A stretch of DNA of 36,318 nt, taken from the NCBI GenBank assembly GCA_015662865.1, contig DQTH01000304.1, positions 1 to 36,318 of the forward strand, written 5' to 3'. The notes under the pieces were generated by a model. It saw only the letters and a program-made list of their open reading frames with translations, was not told the origin of the DNA and did no database searches. Positions 8,081 through 13,866 of this stretch are shown here, one piece after another (the stretch's first letter is position 1; every line of letters starts with the position of its first letter). Source of the stretch: Desulfocapsa sulfexigens (lineage in GTDB: Bacteria > Desulfobacterota > Desulfobulbia > Desulfobulbales > Desulfocapsaceae). The position numbers and the translations under genes were made by a program.

Positions 8081-9253
8081 ATGGAAAAGCAGAACGAACA
8101 GCAGATAACAGTTTCAGCCAAGCTTTTTACCTGGATGCAGGAAATCCGGCAGACGATCCATCAAAACCCTGAATTGGCTCTGCAGGAAGCCGCTACGGCT
8201 GCTTATATTTGCGCAAAGCTGGATGAAATTGGTGTTACTGCATACAAGAAAGTCACTGAAACCGGGATAGTGGCGGATATTGGAAATTCGAAAAGGGGCC
8301 TGACTGTCGGGCTCCGGGCAGACATGGATGCGTTACCAATACAGGAGGCAACCGGGCTGTCATTTGCTTCAACAAATCCTGGCGTTATGCATGCCTGCGG
8401 CCATGATGGCCATGTTGCCATGCTTCTTGGAGCAGCAGCCCTTTTACAGCAGATGGATTTGTCCGGCAGGGTGCGTCTTATTTTTCAGCCTGCTGAAGAA
8501 AAAGGAAACGGCGCGGATATGATGGTGCAAGCCGGTGCCATTGATGATCTTTCAGCAATTTTTGCTGGACACATAGATACACATTTTGACACTGGAGTTG
8601 TAACCGTTGATGAAGGGATTATCTGTGCCTACGCAGATCCTTTTATCATTACGCTGACCGGCAAGAGTGGTCATGCCGCAAGACCTCACGAGTGTAAAGA
8701 TACCATTGTTGCAGCGGCCGGACTGATCACTTCCATGCAGTCAATTGTTGCAAGGGAGGTTGACCCAAATCACGCTGCAGTTATAACTGTGGGAAAATTA
8801 AGAGCTGGGACAATACTTAATGTGGTTGCCGGTGAGGCAGTTATTGAAGGCACTATTCGAAGTACCACTCCTGAGGCCAGAAATAATGTCATTTCTGCAC
8901 TGAAAAGAAAGGTAGCAGGTAATGCGGACGGTTATGGAGTAAAGGCTAATCTTCAATTCCCACCGGGTTTGCCGGCAGTTATCAACAGCGATACTGCTGC
9001 AAAGTTTGCCGGAATGGCAGCCTGTGCAATTGTCCAGGAAAAAAATGTGGTCTCTCAGGGACCGTCAAGCCTTGGCGGCGAGGATTTTGCTTTTTACCAG
9101 CAGAAAACTCAAGGATGCCTTGTTCGTTTTGGCGCAAAGCTTTCTGATGAAACCGGGCATGCACATAGCCCGTTTTTCGATTTTGATGAGAAGGTTTTTC
9201 CAATTGGCGCGAGCTGGTACGCAGAGGTGGCGCAAAGATTTTTACTGGGATAG
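8081..9253 (+). CDS. M20-family metal-dependent amidohydrolase (N-acyl amino acid / hippurate hydrolase type)
   Basis: 390 aa, usual length for the M20D (AmhX/IAA-amino-acid hydrolase) group. Metal-site features are visible: HACGHDGH (Cys106 and His108), PAEEKGNGA with the catalytic/metal Glu139-Glu140, GHID at about 168 and the C-terminal LGGEDFAFY with HSPFFDFDE. Such cytosolic enzymes remove acyl groups from N-acyl amino acids or related amides. Exact substrate is unknown. Its position before a GCS2 ligase and a gamma-glutamyltransferase hints at amide or gamma-glutamyl metabolism, but 245 bp separate it from the ligase gene. Confidence 0.88.
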   Translation: MEKQNEQQITVSAKLFTWMQEIRQTIHQNPELALQEAATAAYICAKLDEIGVTAYKKVTETGIVADIGNSKRGLTVGLRADMDALPIQEATGLSFASTNPGVMHACGHDGHVAMLLGAAALLQQMDLSGRVRLIFQPAEEKGNGADMMVQAGAIDDLSAIFAGHIDTHFDTGVVTVDEGIICAYADPFIITLTGKSGHAARPHECKDTIVAAAGLITSMQSIVAREVDPNHAAVITVGKLRAGTILNVVAGEAVIEGTIRSTTPEARNNVISALKRKVAGNADGYGVKANLQFPPGLPAVINSDTAAKFAGMAACAIVQEKNVVSQGPSSLGGEDFAFYQQKTQGCLVRFGAKLSDETGHAHSPFFDFDEKVFPIGASWYAEVAQRFLLG

Positions 9254-9382
9254 CCTGAGAATGGCCCGTATTTTTCGCGAGTTGAGACGGCTGCATATGC
9301 GAGGAACGATCCAATGGGCAGTAGTTGCTTATGGCTGTTGGATCAGAGACGCGGCAGATGAAGCTGTATCGACTCGCTTTCG

Positions 9383-9472
9383 ATGAACATTTTGTGGAAA
9401 GTAACCAATTGTCTTGCTCAGTAATTACATAGTAATATAACGTTGTTATCTGCTTTCGAACAAAATGTTCAT
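9383..9472. repeat. Paired inverted repeat upstream of the GCS2 gene
   Basis: ATGAACATTTTGT (9383-9395) and its exact complement ACAAAATGTTCAT (9460-9472) are separated by 64 nt. Both are preceded by the same octamer GCTTTCGA (9376-9383 and 9452-9459). A smaller hairpin, ATTAC-ATA-GTAAT (9424-9436), sits in the middle. A 41-aa open frame (9261-9386) runs into the left arm but lacks support as a gene. The structure could be a transcript leader, a paired operator or a remnant of a small element. Confidence 0.5.
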
Positions 9473-9498
9473 GAGAAATGCGGGCTAGAGGAACTCCA

Positions 9499-10632
9499 AT
9501 GACAAAAGAAACAGAGCAGAATTCGCTCACATTTGTTTCCAGTCCCTCCTATACGCTTGGTGTGGAGCTTGAGTTTCAGACACTTGATGAAGAGAGTCTG
9601 AACCTTGCCCCCCTTGCACCGATTCTCCTTGAGTCTGCACCTGAAATTCTACGTCCTCGAATAACCCACGAATGGATACGCTCCATTCTTGAAATTCGTA
9701 CCGGTATCTGCAAATCTGTGCGCGATGTTGAAAATGATCTGTTGCAGATCTGTTCCATGGCAGAGGAACTGGCAGCAGATAACCACTGCCTTCTCTTTGC
9801 TGCATCTCTTCATCCCTTTGCCAGATCCGAAGATCAGGTACTCACCTCTGATCATCGTTACGAACGGATAATGGAGGAACTGCAGATTGTAGGCCGACGC
9901 TTTATTTCCCAGGGGTTTCATGTGCATGTCGGCATGATTGATGGAGATACTGCAATCAAGGTATGTGACAGGATTCAACCCTATCTACCACTGTTTCTTG
10001 CACTTTCCGCTTCATCCCCTTTTTTTCATGGAGAAGATACAGGGCTCATGTCCTATCGGACAAAGCTTTTTGAAGCATTGCCACTGGCCGGTATTTATCA
10101 GGAAATCGGTACCTGGGAGAATTTTCTTGCTGAGATCAGCCTGTTAAAAGATGCAGGAGTGATTGAATCGATCAAAGATCTCTGGTGGGACTCCAGGCCC
10201 CACCCGGGTTTTGGGACCCTTGAAATTCGCGCCTGTGATTTACCCACACAGTTTGGTGATATTCTGGCTCTCACTGCTCTGATCCAGAGTTTTGTGGCAA
10301 CTCTTGCCGAATCAGATAAGGTTGAGACCGAATGTAATCATCAGTTTTTGAGATGCAACAAGTGGCAGGCTGTCCGGTACGGACTTGCTGGAAAATTTTT
10401 CGACCCTCTTGGTATCCTTGGAGGCGGGAAAATGAGCATACGAGAGGCAGTTGAACGCCTCATACAAAAGGTACAGCCTGCAGTAAAGCGCTTTGGATCT
10501 GAACGATATATGAAGATGCTGGACAGGATTCTTGAAGAAGGTCCGGGCGCGGATTGCCAAAGGCGTGTCTATGCAAAAGGTAGTGATTTTAAAAAGGTAA
10601 TAAAACAACTACATGAGAACTTCTGGTCATGA
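9499..10632 (+). CDS. Glutamate-cysteine ligase family 2 (GCS2/YbdK-like) carboxylate-amine ligase
   Basis: 377 aa from the ATG at 9499, chosen because AGAGGA ends 7 nt before it; the in-frame ATG at 9478 has no such site. The GCS2 signature is clear: YTLGVELEFQTLD at the N-terminus, ILEIRTGICKSV, GFHVHVGM with paired histidines, and the C-terminal FGTLEIRACDLPT. The family makes gamma-glutamyl amides in an ATP-dependent reaction (GshA-like activity is known for some members) but the amine partner varies. Its stop overlaps the start of the gamma-glutamyltransferase gene (ATGA), so the two are translationally coupled and probably act on the same metabolite. Confidence 0.85.
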   Translation: MTKETEQNSLTFVSSPSYTLGVELEFQTLDEESLNLAPLAPILLESAPEILRPRITHEWIRSILEIRTGICKSVRDVENDLLQICSMAEELAADNHCLLFAASLHPFARSEDQVLTSDHRYERIMEELQIVGRRFISQGFHVHVGMIDGDTAIKVCDRIQPYLPLFLALSASSPFFHGEDTGLMSYRTKLFEALPLAGIYQEIGTWENFLAEISLLKDAGVIESIKDLWWDSRPHPGFGTLEIRACDLPTQFGDILALTALIQSFVATLAESDKVETECNHQFLRCNKWQAVRYGLAGKFFDPLGILGGGKMSIREAVERLIQKVQPAVKRFGSERYMKMLDRILEEGPGADCQRRVYAKGSDFKKVIKQLHENFWS

Positions 10633-12155
10633 ATAAATATAGTAAAGCAATTGTTGCCTCAGGACATCCCCTGGTCAGTGAGGCTGCAGCACAAGTTTTA
10701 AAAAGTGGAGGTAATGCTTTTGATGCGGTAGTTGCCGCAGGTTTTGCTTCAAGCGCTGTTGAGCCTGCACTGAACAGTCTTGGTGGTGGCGGATTGTTGC
10801 TTGGTCATTCGGCAGATAAAGGGCAGAATCTGTTTTTTGACTTTTTTGTTGATACTCCAGGGATTGAAATAAAAAACAAGGTGGACGAGCCTCATTTTTT
10901 CCCTGTAACGGTACAGTTTTCCGGCAGTAAGCAGGATTTTAATGTGGGACTTGGGTCGGTTGCTGTTCCCGGCACCCTTAAAGGCTTACTCCATATTCAC
11001 AAAAGGCTGGGATTTATGGATCTGGCTGATGTTCTTGCTCCTTCCATTGAGCTTGCCAGGGCACATACATTAAACAAAAATCAGGCTTATTTCCTGCAGC
11101 TTCTTTATCCGATCATGACCCTGTTCCCTGGCGGAAGAACAATTTACGAACCGGGTGGTAACTATCTCCAGGAAGGAGATCAACTCGTGAATACTGATCT
11201 TGCCTCTTTCCTTGAGGAAATTGTTATCGATGGGGGGGATAATTTTTATTTCGGTGAGCTGGCTGCGAAAATAGGTCGGGAAATGGAAGAAAATGAGGGA
11301 TTGTTAACCCGGGCAGATCTGGCTGCATACAAAGTGAAGGAACAAACACCCATGTCTGTTCCTTTCAGGGAATATGAGTTTTACACGGCTCCGGCACCAT
11401 CCATGGGCGGACCTCTCATCGGCCTTTCTCTTTCCCTGCAGTCGCTCTCTGGCATGCCCGATTATGGGTTTGGCTCAGGAGAGTACCTCGTTCATACCAC
11501 AGGTCTCATGCAGGAGGTTGAAAAAGTAAGAGCCAGCGGGCTCAGCACTGCACAAGATCTGCAGGAATTTCTTGGCAGCATGGAATGTACACAGTGTGTA
11601 AAAAATATACGCCTTTTTTCAAGGGGCACAACCCATATATCCATAGCTGATAAGAAAGGGAATTGTGCTGCCATGACATGTTCAAATGGTGAAGGGGCCG
11701 GATATTTTGCCCCTGGCACCGGTGTTATGCTAAACAATATGATGGGAGAAGATGACTTACATCCAGAAGGATTTCACTCAAGTCCTCCGGGCCAGCGCGT
11801 TGCTTCTATGATGTCGCCATCTCTGCTCGTTAAAGATGGTGAAGTAAAGCTTGTCATTGGTAGCGGAGGCTCAAAGAGGATCAGGACTGCTGTCAGTCAG
11901 GTTCTCACCCAGGTGATCGACTTTAAGCGTCACATTCAGGAAGCTGTTGATGCACCACGTTTACACTGGGACGGAGACGTTGTTCAGCTGGAACCCGGAT
12001 TTCCTGAATCAGATGTTGAACTATTAAAGAGACAGGTGGCTGTGAATGAATGGCAATCAAAAGGTGTCTATTTTGGTGGTGTTCACGCTGTGATTCCTGG
12101 TATTGAGGGTGCTGCCGACCAACGACGTGGTGGAAAGGTTGCGGAGGTCATATAA
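10629..12155 (+). CDS. Gamma-glutamyltransferase family protein without signal peptide
   Basis: 508 aa, Ntn-hydrolase fold. The N-terminus runs directly into the core (KAIVASGHPLVSEAA ... GGNAFDAVVAAGFASSAVEPALNSLGGGG) with no export signal, unlike classical periplasmic Ggt. The autoprocessing/catalytic motif is GTTHISIADKKGNCAAMT, with Thr334 the expected nucleophile, and GSGGSKRIRTAVSQV near 417-431 is the conserved glycine-rich region. The enzyme should cleave or transfer gamma-glutamyl groups in the cytosol. It overlaps the GCS2 ligase gene by 4 nt. A cephalosporin-acylase-like relative with another amide substrate is the alternative. Confidence 0.85.
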   Translation: MNKYSKAIVASGHPLVSEAAAQVLKSGGNAFDAVVAAGFASSAVEPALNSLGGGGLLLGHSADKGQNLFFDFFVDTPGIEIKNKVDEPHFFPVTVQFSGSKQDFNVGLGSVAVPGTLKGLLHIHKRLGFMDLADVLAPSIELARAHTLNKNQAYFLQLLYPIMTLFPGGRTIYEPGGNYLQEGDQLVNTDLASFLEEIVIDGGDNFYFGELAAKIGREMEENEGLLTRADLAAYKVKEQTPMSVPFREYEFYTAPAPSMGGPLIGLSLSLQSLSGMPDYGFGSGEYLVHTTGLMQEVEKVRASGLSTAQDLQEFLGSMECTQCVKNIRLFSRGTTHISIADKKGNCAAMTCSNGEGAGYFAPGTGVMLNNMMGEDDLHPEGFHSSPPGQRVASMMSPSLLVKDGEVKLVIGSGGSKRIRTAVSQVLTQVIDFKRHIQEAVDAPRLHWDGDVVQLEPGFPESDVELLKRQVAVNEWQSKGVYFGGVHAVIPGIEGAADQRRGGKVAEVI

Positions 12156-12168
12156 TTTAAGAGATTTG

Positions 12169-12187
12169 TTGAGTAGAAATTACTCAA
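12169..12187. promoter_or_regulatory. Palindromic site 1, candidate enhancer-binding-protein site
   Basis: TTGAGTAGAAATTACTCAA, with core GAGTA-N5-TACTC. It shares the pattern GRGTA-N5-TACYC with the site at 12490-12504 and lies 120 bp upstream of a sigma-54-like promoter, the usual place for an activator of sigma-54. From memory it resembles the E. coli ZraR box. The alternative is a weak terminator of the GGT gene, since TTTC follows the stem. Confidence 0.45.
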
Positions 12188-12304
12188 TTTCTGGGTAGGG
12201 TGGGTAAAAAGGATACACTTTTTTGAATATCTTTTTTTGTTAGTAAGACTCGTTCCTTGCGAATTATTCGTTAAAACAATGCCTTGTATGTTCAATCTAC
12301 TGTA

Positions 12305-12320
12305 TGGCACGCTTGTTGTA
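12305..12320 (+). promoter_or_regulatory. Sigma-54-like promoter 1 (-24/-12)
   Basis: TGGCACG-CTTG-TTGTA. The -24 element is perfect and the spacing from GG is right, but the -12 element reads GT instead of GC. Transcription would start near 12331, about 30 nt before an intrinsic terminator. Confidence 0.45.
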
Positions 12321-12330
12321 ATAAGATAAG

Positions 12331-12399
12331 GAAAATGTATTTCATTTTTCTTCCCTCCCCAAAGCCTCTCTGGTCTGTTCCAGAGGGGCTTTGTTTTTT
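12331..12399 (+). ncRNA. Candidate small RNA between a sigma-54-like promoter and a terminator
   Basis: If promoter 1 is used, a transcript of about 68 nt would run from near 12331 to the terminator T-run at 12394-12398. It would carry an unpaired pyrimidine segment CTTCCCTCCCC (12350-12360) just before the terminator stem. That segment is complementary to purine-rich ribosome binding sites, which is a common design in trans-acting sRNAs. There is no conserved-family match that I recognise. The terminator may instead simply end the GGT operon. Confidence 0.3.
12360..12399 (+). terminator. Strong intrinsic terminator
   Basis: CAAAGCCTCTCTGG-TCTGTT-CCAGAGGGGCTTTG, a 14-bp stem with one G-T pair, followed by a T-run. 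It lies about 200 nt after the GGT gene stop and about 30 nt after the predicted start from the first sigma-54-like promoter. Confidence 0.88.
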
Positions 12400-12489
12400 C
12401 CTTTCTCAAAACTTCTGTTATTTTCTTAAACCAAAACACATGAGCGATTAATCTTGTTATTATAATTTTGTCATTTGTGCCTTTTGACA

Positions 12490-12504
12490 GGGTAATTATT
12501 ACCC
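12490..12504. promoter_or_regulatory. Palindromic site 2, candidate enhancer-binding-protein site
   Basis: GGGTAATTATTACCC, a perfect 7+1+7 palindrome sharing the GRGTA-N5-TACYC pattern with site 1. It lies 121 bp upstream of the sigma-54-like promoter at 12625. A TTGACA immediately precedes it, but no matching -10 box follows at 17 bp. Confidence 0.5.
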
Positions 12505-12624
12505 GAAGTGAAAAACAATCCGGGAAAAAGATACCCTGTTTCATTTTAGAATCAAGTTGGTAACAATTCTTCGATCCATAGTATCCCCTTATTATTCAAT
12601 TGCTTAAGAGTTTGTTGTCTATTC

Positions 12625-12640
12625 TGGCATGTTCGTTGCT
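12625..12640 (+). promoter_or_regulatory. Sigma-54-like promoter 2 upstream of the ZraP-like gene
   Basis: TGGCATG-TTCG-TTGCT: GG and GC separated by exactly 10 nt, only one mismatch to the TGGCACG-N4-TTGCW consensus. The predicted start near 12651 gives a 5' leader of about 50 nt to the ATG at 12703. E. coli zraP is a known sigma-54 target activated by ZraR, which fits the gene downstream. Confidence 0.6.
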
Positions 12641-12660
12641 TAGTTTAACGCAAACAAGTG

Positions 12661-12674
12661 GCAACATATGTTGC
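12661..12674. promoter_or_regulatory. 14-bp perfect palindrome in the leader of the ZraP-like gene
   Basis: GCAACATATGTTGC, located just after the predicted transcription start and 14 nt before the AAAGGAG ribosome site. It could be an operator or an RNA hairpin; no regulator can be named. Confidence 0.4.
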
Positions 12675-12702
12675 AACCTATCCAATTAAAGGAGACATAG
12701 AC

Positions 12703-13245
12703 ATGAAAAAAGCAATCGCAATAACAGCAATGGCAGCAATTATAGGATTAACCGGAATGTATCAGGCCTCGGCTAACAGAGGGCAGGGTATGATGGGTGG
12801 TATGATGGGCGGCGGTGGCGAAGGATGCCCGGGCGCTGGTATGTATGCAGCAACAGCCCAGATGGATGAAGCCACAAAGGCAAAATTTGAAACCTTTTTC
12901 AATGATACACAAGCATTAAGAAAAAAAATGGTTGTAAAACGTGCTGAAAAAAGAGCATACATGCGCTCAACTAATCCTGATCCAGCAGCAATTGGTAAAC
13001 TTGCCGGTGAACTGTTTGATCTTCGCGCATCCATGCGTGCAAAAGCAAAGGCAGCTGGACTTGGCGATTTTATTGGAAGAGGTCATGGTATGCAAAACTG
13101 TGATGGCCACGGAGCACACCATGGCGGTAGAGGAATGATGAAAGGTCATGGTATGATGATGAAAGGAAAGGGAATGATGGGTGGCCCCGGAATGATGGGC
13201 GGACAGGGAATGATGGAAGGCAATCAGGCTCCTGTAAAAAAATAA
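12703..13245 (+). CDS. ZraP/CpxP/Spy-like periplasmic metal-binding protein
   Basis: 180 aa from the ATG at 12703, which has AAAGGAG 8 nt upstream; an upstream in-frame ATG (adding MATYVATYPIKGDID) lies inside the leader and is rejected. Signal peptide with a likely cleavage after ASA (residue 24). The mature protein has a Gly/Met-rich N-terminus with one Cys, a helical middle (about 45-110, TKAKFETFFNDTQALRKKM ... LFDLRASMRAKAKAAG) resembling the zinc-resistance/CpxP helical hairpin, and a Met/His/Gly-rich C-terminus (GHGAHHGG, repeated GMMGG). It should bind metal ions and protect envelope proteins. The sigma-54-like promoter matches the control of E. coli zraP. It ends at a strong terminator. 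Confidence 0.8.
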   Translation: MKKAIAITAMAAIIGLTGMYQASANRGQGMMGGMMGGGGEGCPGAGMYAATAQMDEATKAKFETFFNDTQALRKKMVVKRAEKRAYMRSTNPDPAAIGKLAGELFDLRASMRAKAKAAGLGDFIGRGHGMQNCDGHGAHHGGRGMMKGHGMMMKGKGMMGGPGMMGGQGMMEGNQAPVKK

Positions 13246-13271
13246 GAATTCTTTTTTCTCTCTCTTATCTC

Positions 13272-13305
13272 ACCCCATCAGGAAATGATCCTGATGGGGT
13301 TTTTT
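13272..13305 (+). terminator. Intrinsic terminator of the ZraP-like gene
   Basis: ACCCCATCAGGA-AATGA-TCCTGATGGGGT, a perfect 12-bp stem, followed by TTTTT. Confidence 0.92.
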
Positions 13306-13390
13306 GTTTCCTGCTTTATGGTTGTGCGCGCTGTGTTGTGGTGCTTGTCGTAGTCTGCCGCAATATATTGTATGTCTGGCTCATGTTTGC

Positions 13391-13419
13391 TTGACAACTC
13401 CATTGCTCCAGGATATTAT
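13391..13419 (+). promoter_or_regulatory. Sigma-70 promoter driving the cobalamin riboswitch
   Basis: TTGACA (13391-13396), exactly 17 nt spacer, TATTAT (13414-13419). The predicted start near 13426 coincides with the 5' edge of the riboswitch aptamer, which supports both calls. Confidence 0.8.
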
Positions 13420-13425
13420 ATTTGA

Positions 13426-13586
13426 AATTCAGGTGTCTGTGAGAGGACTGAAAAGGGAACTTCGTGTGAATCGAAGACGGGCCCGCCGCTGTAACCGGGG
13501 ACAAAACCTGCATGTTGCCACTGACGTATAATTATTGTCGGGAAGGCGCAGGAAAAGAATAATCCGGAAGTCAGAAAACCTGCCTG
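13426..13586 (+). ncRNA. Cobalamin (B12) riboswitch aptamer
   Basis: Conserved elements appear in the canonical order: GGTG (13432), AAAAGGGAA (13451), TGTGAATC, the GCCCGCCGCTGTAACCGG segment (13490-13499), the B12-box piece GCCACTG (13517-13523), GGGAAGGCGC (13540-13549) and CCGGAAGTCAG then ACCTGCC (13564-13584). This is the class I adenosylcobalamin-type architecture. It is followed by a hairpin at 13615-13630 and a terminator at 13648-13689, so control by premature termination is likely. No B12 synthesis or transport gene follows on this strand; the next gene is feoB on the opposite strand. Confidence 0.93.
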
Positions 13587-13647
13587 AAAATGAGGTGACC
13601 GCTGTCGAGGAATATCAGTGATTAACTGATCTTGTGGATATAAAGGG

Positions 13648-13689
13648 AAATCCCCAGGTCTGAACATTATCGGCCTGGGGATTTTTTTT
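13648..13689 (+). terminator. Terminator (expression platform) of the cobalamin riboswitch
   Basis: AAATCCCCAGG and CCTGGGGATTT form an 11-bp stem with a 15-nt loop and are followed by eight T residues. Upstream, ATCAGT-GATTA-ACTGAT (13615-13630) may take part in the switching fold. Whether ligand controls the terminator cannot be shown from sequence. Confidence 0.88.
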
Positions 13690-13734
13690 GTTTCTCAGGC
13701 CATCATACAGGTAATACCTGAGGAGACATGTAAG

Positions 13735-13827
13735 ATGGTTTTACGCGAAAAGAGTTTAACAAAAATGTATTTATGGCAGATTACTGACTGGGATTGCTTT
13801 CAGAAAGTTATGCGCAGACTGCTGTAG
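13735..13827 (+). CDS. Doubtful 30-aa ORF downstream of the riboswitch
   Basis: ATG at 13735 preceded by GAGGAG (13720-13725) at good spacing; encodes 30 aa beginning MVLREKSLTKMYLW and ending VMRRLL. It is the only plus-strand open frame with a good ribosome site between the riboswitch terminator and the feoB 3' end. It resembles no B12-regulated family that I know. It could be a microprotein, the stump of a deleted riboswitch target, or chance. Confidence 0.2.
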   Translation: MVLREKSLTKMYLWQITDWDCFQKVMRRLL

Positions 13828-13833
13828 GCATCG

Positions 13834-13866
13834 GCATGATGTCTGGAGTTGTTCCAGGCATCATGC
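13834..13866. repeat. 14-bp hairpin at the feoB stop codon
   Basis: GCATGATGTCTGGA-GTTGT-TCCAGGCATCATGC with one G-T position. It abuts the feoB TAG and is probably the transcript end or a 3'-stabilising hairpin for the convergent feoB and riboswitch transcripts; there is no T-run on either side. Confidence 0.55.

Larger units (their letters stand above)
12156..12702. other. 547-bp regulatory region between the GGT-family gene and the ZraP-like gene
   Basis: No protein gene is supported here; the open frame on the minus strand (12083-12544) runs back into the GGT gene and looks spurious. The region holds, in order: a palindrome at 12169-12187, a sigma-54-like promoter at 12305-12320, an intrinsic terminator at 12360-12399, a second palindrome at 12490-12504, a better sigma-54-like promoter at 12625-12640 and a third palindrome at 12661-12674. 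Each is listed separately. Confidence 0.7.

Noticed and set aside
9261-9386. 41-codon frame after the amidohydrolase (MARIFRELRRLH...)
   Set aside because: Weak ribosome site, ends within an inverted repeat, no recognisable homology; left unannotated.
8982-9530. 182-codon minus-strand frame
   Set aside because: Runs antisense across the end of the amidohydrolase gene and the start of the GCS2 gene; no domain resemblance.
12083-12544. 153-codon minus-strand frame covering the regulatory region
   Set aside because: Overlaps the GGT gene end and crosses a terminator and the palindromes; translation is not protein-like.
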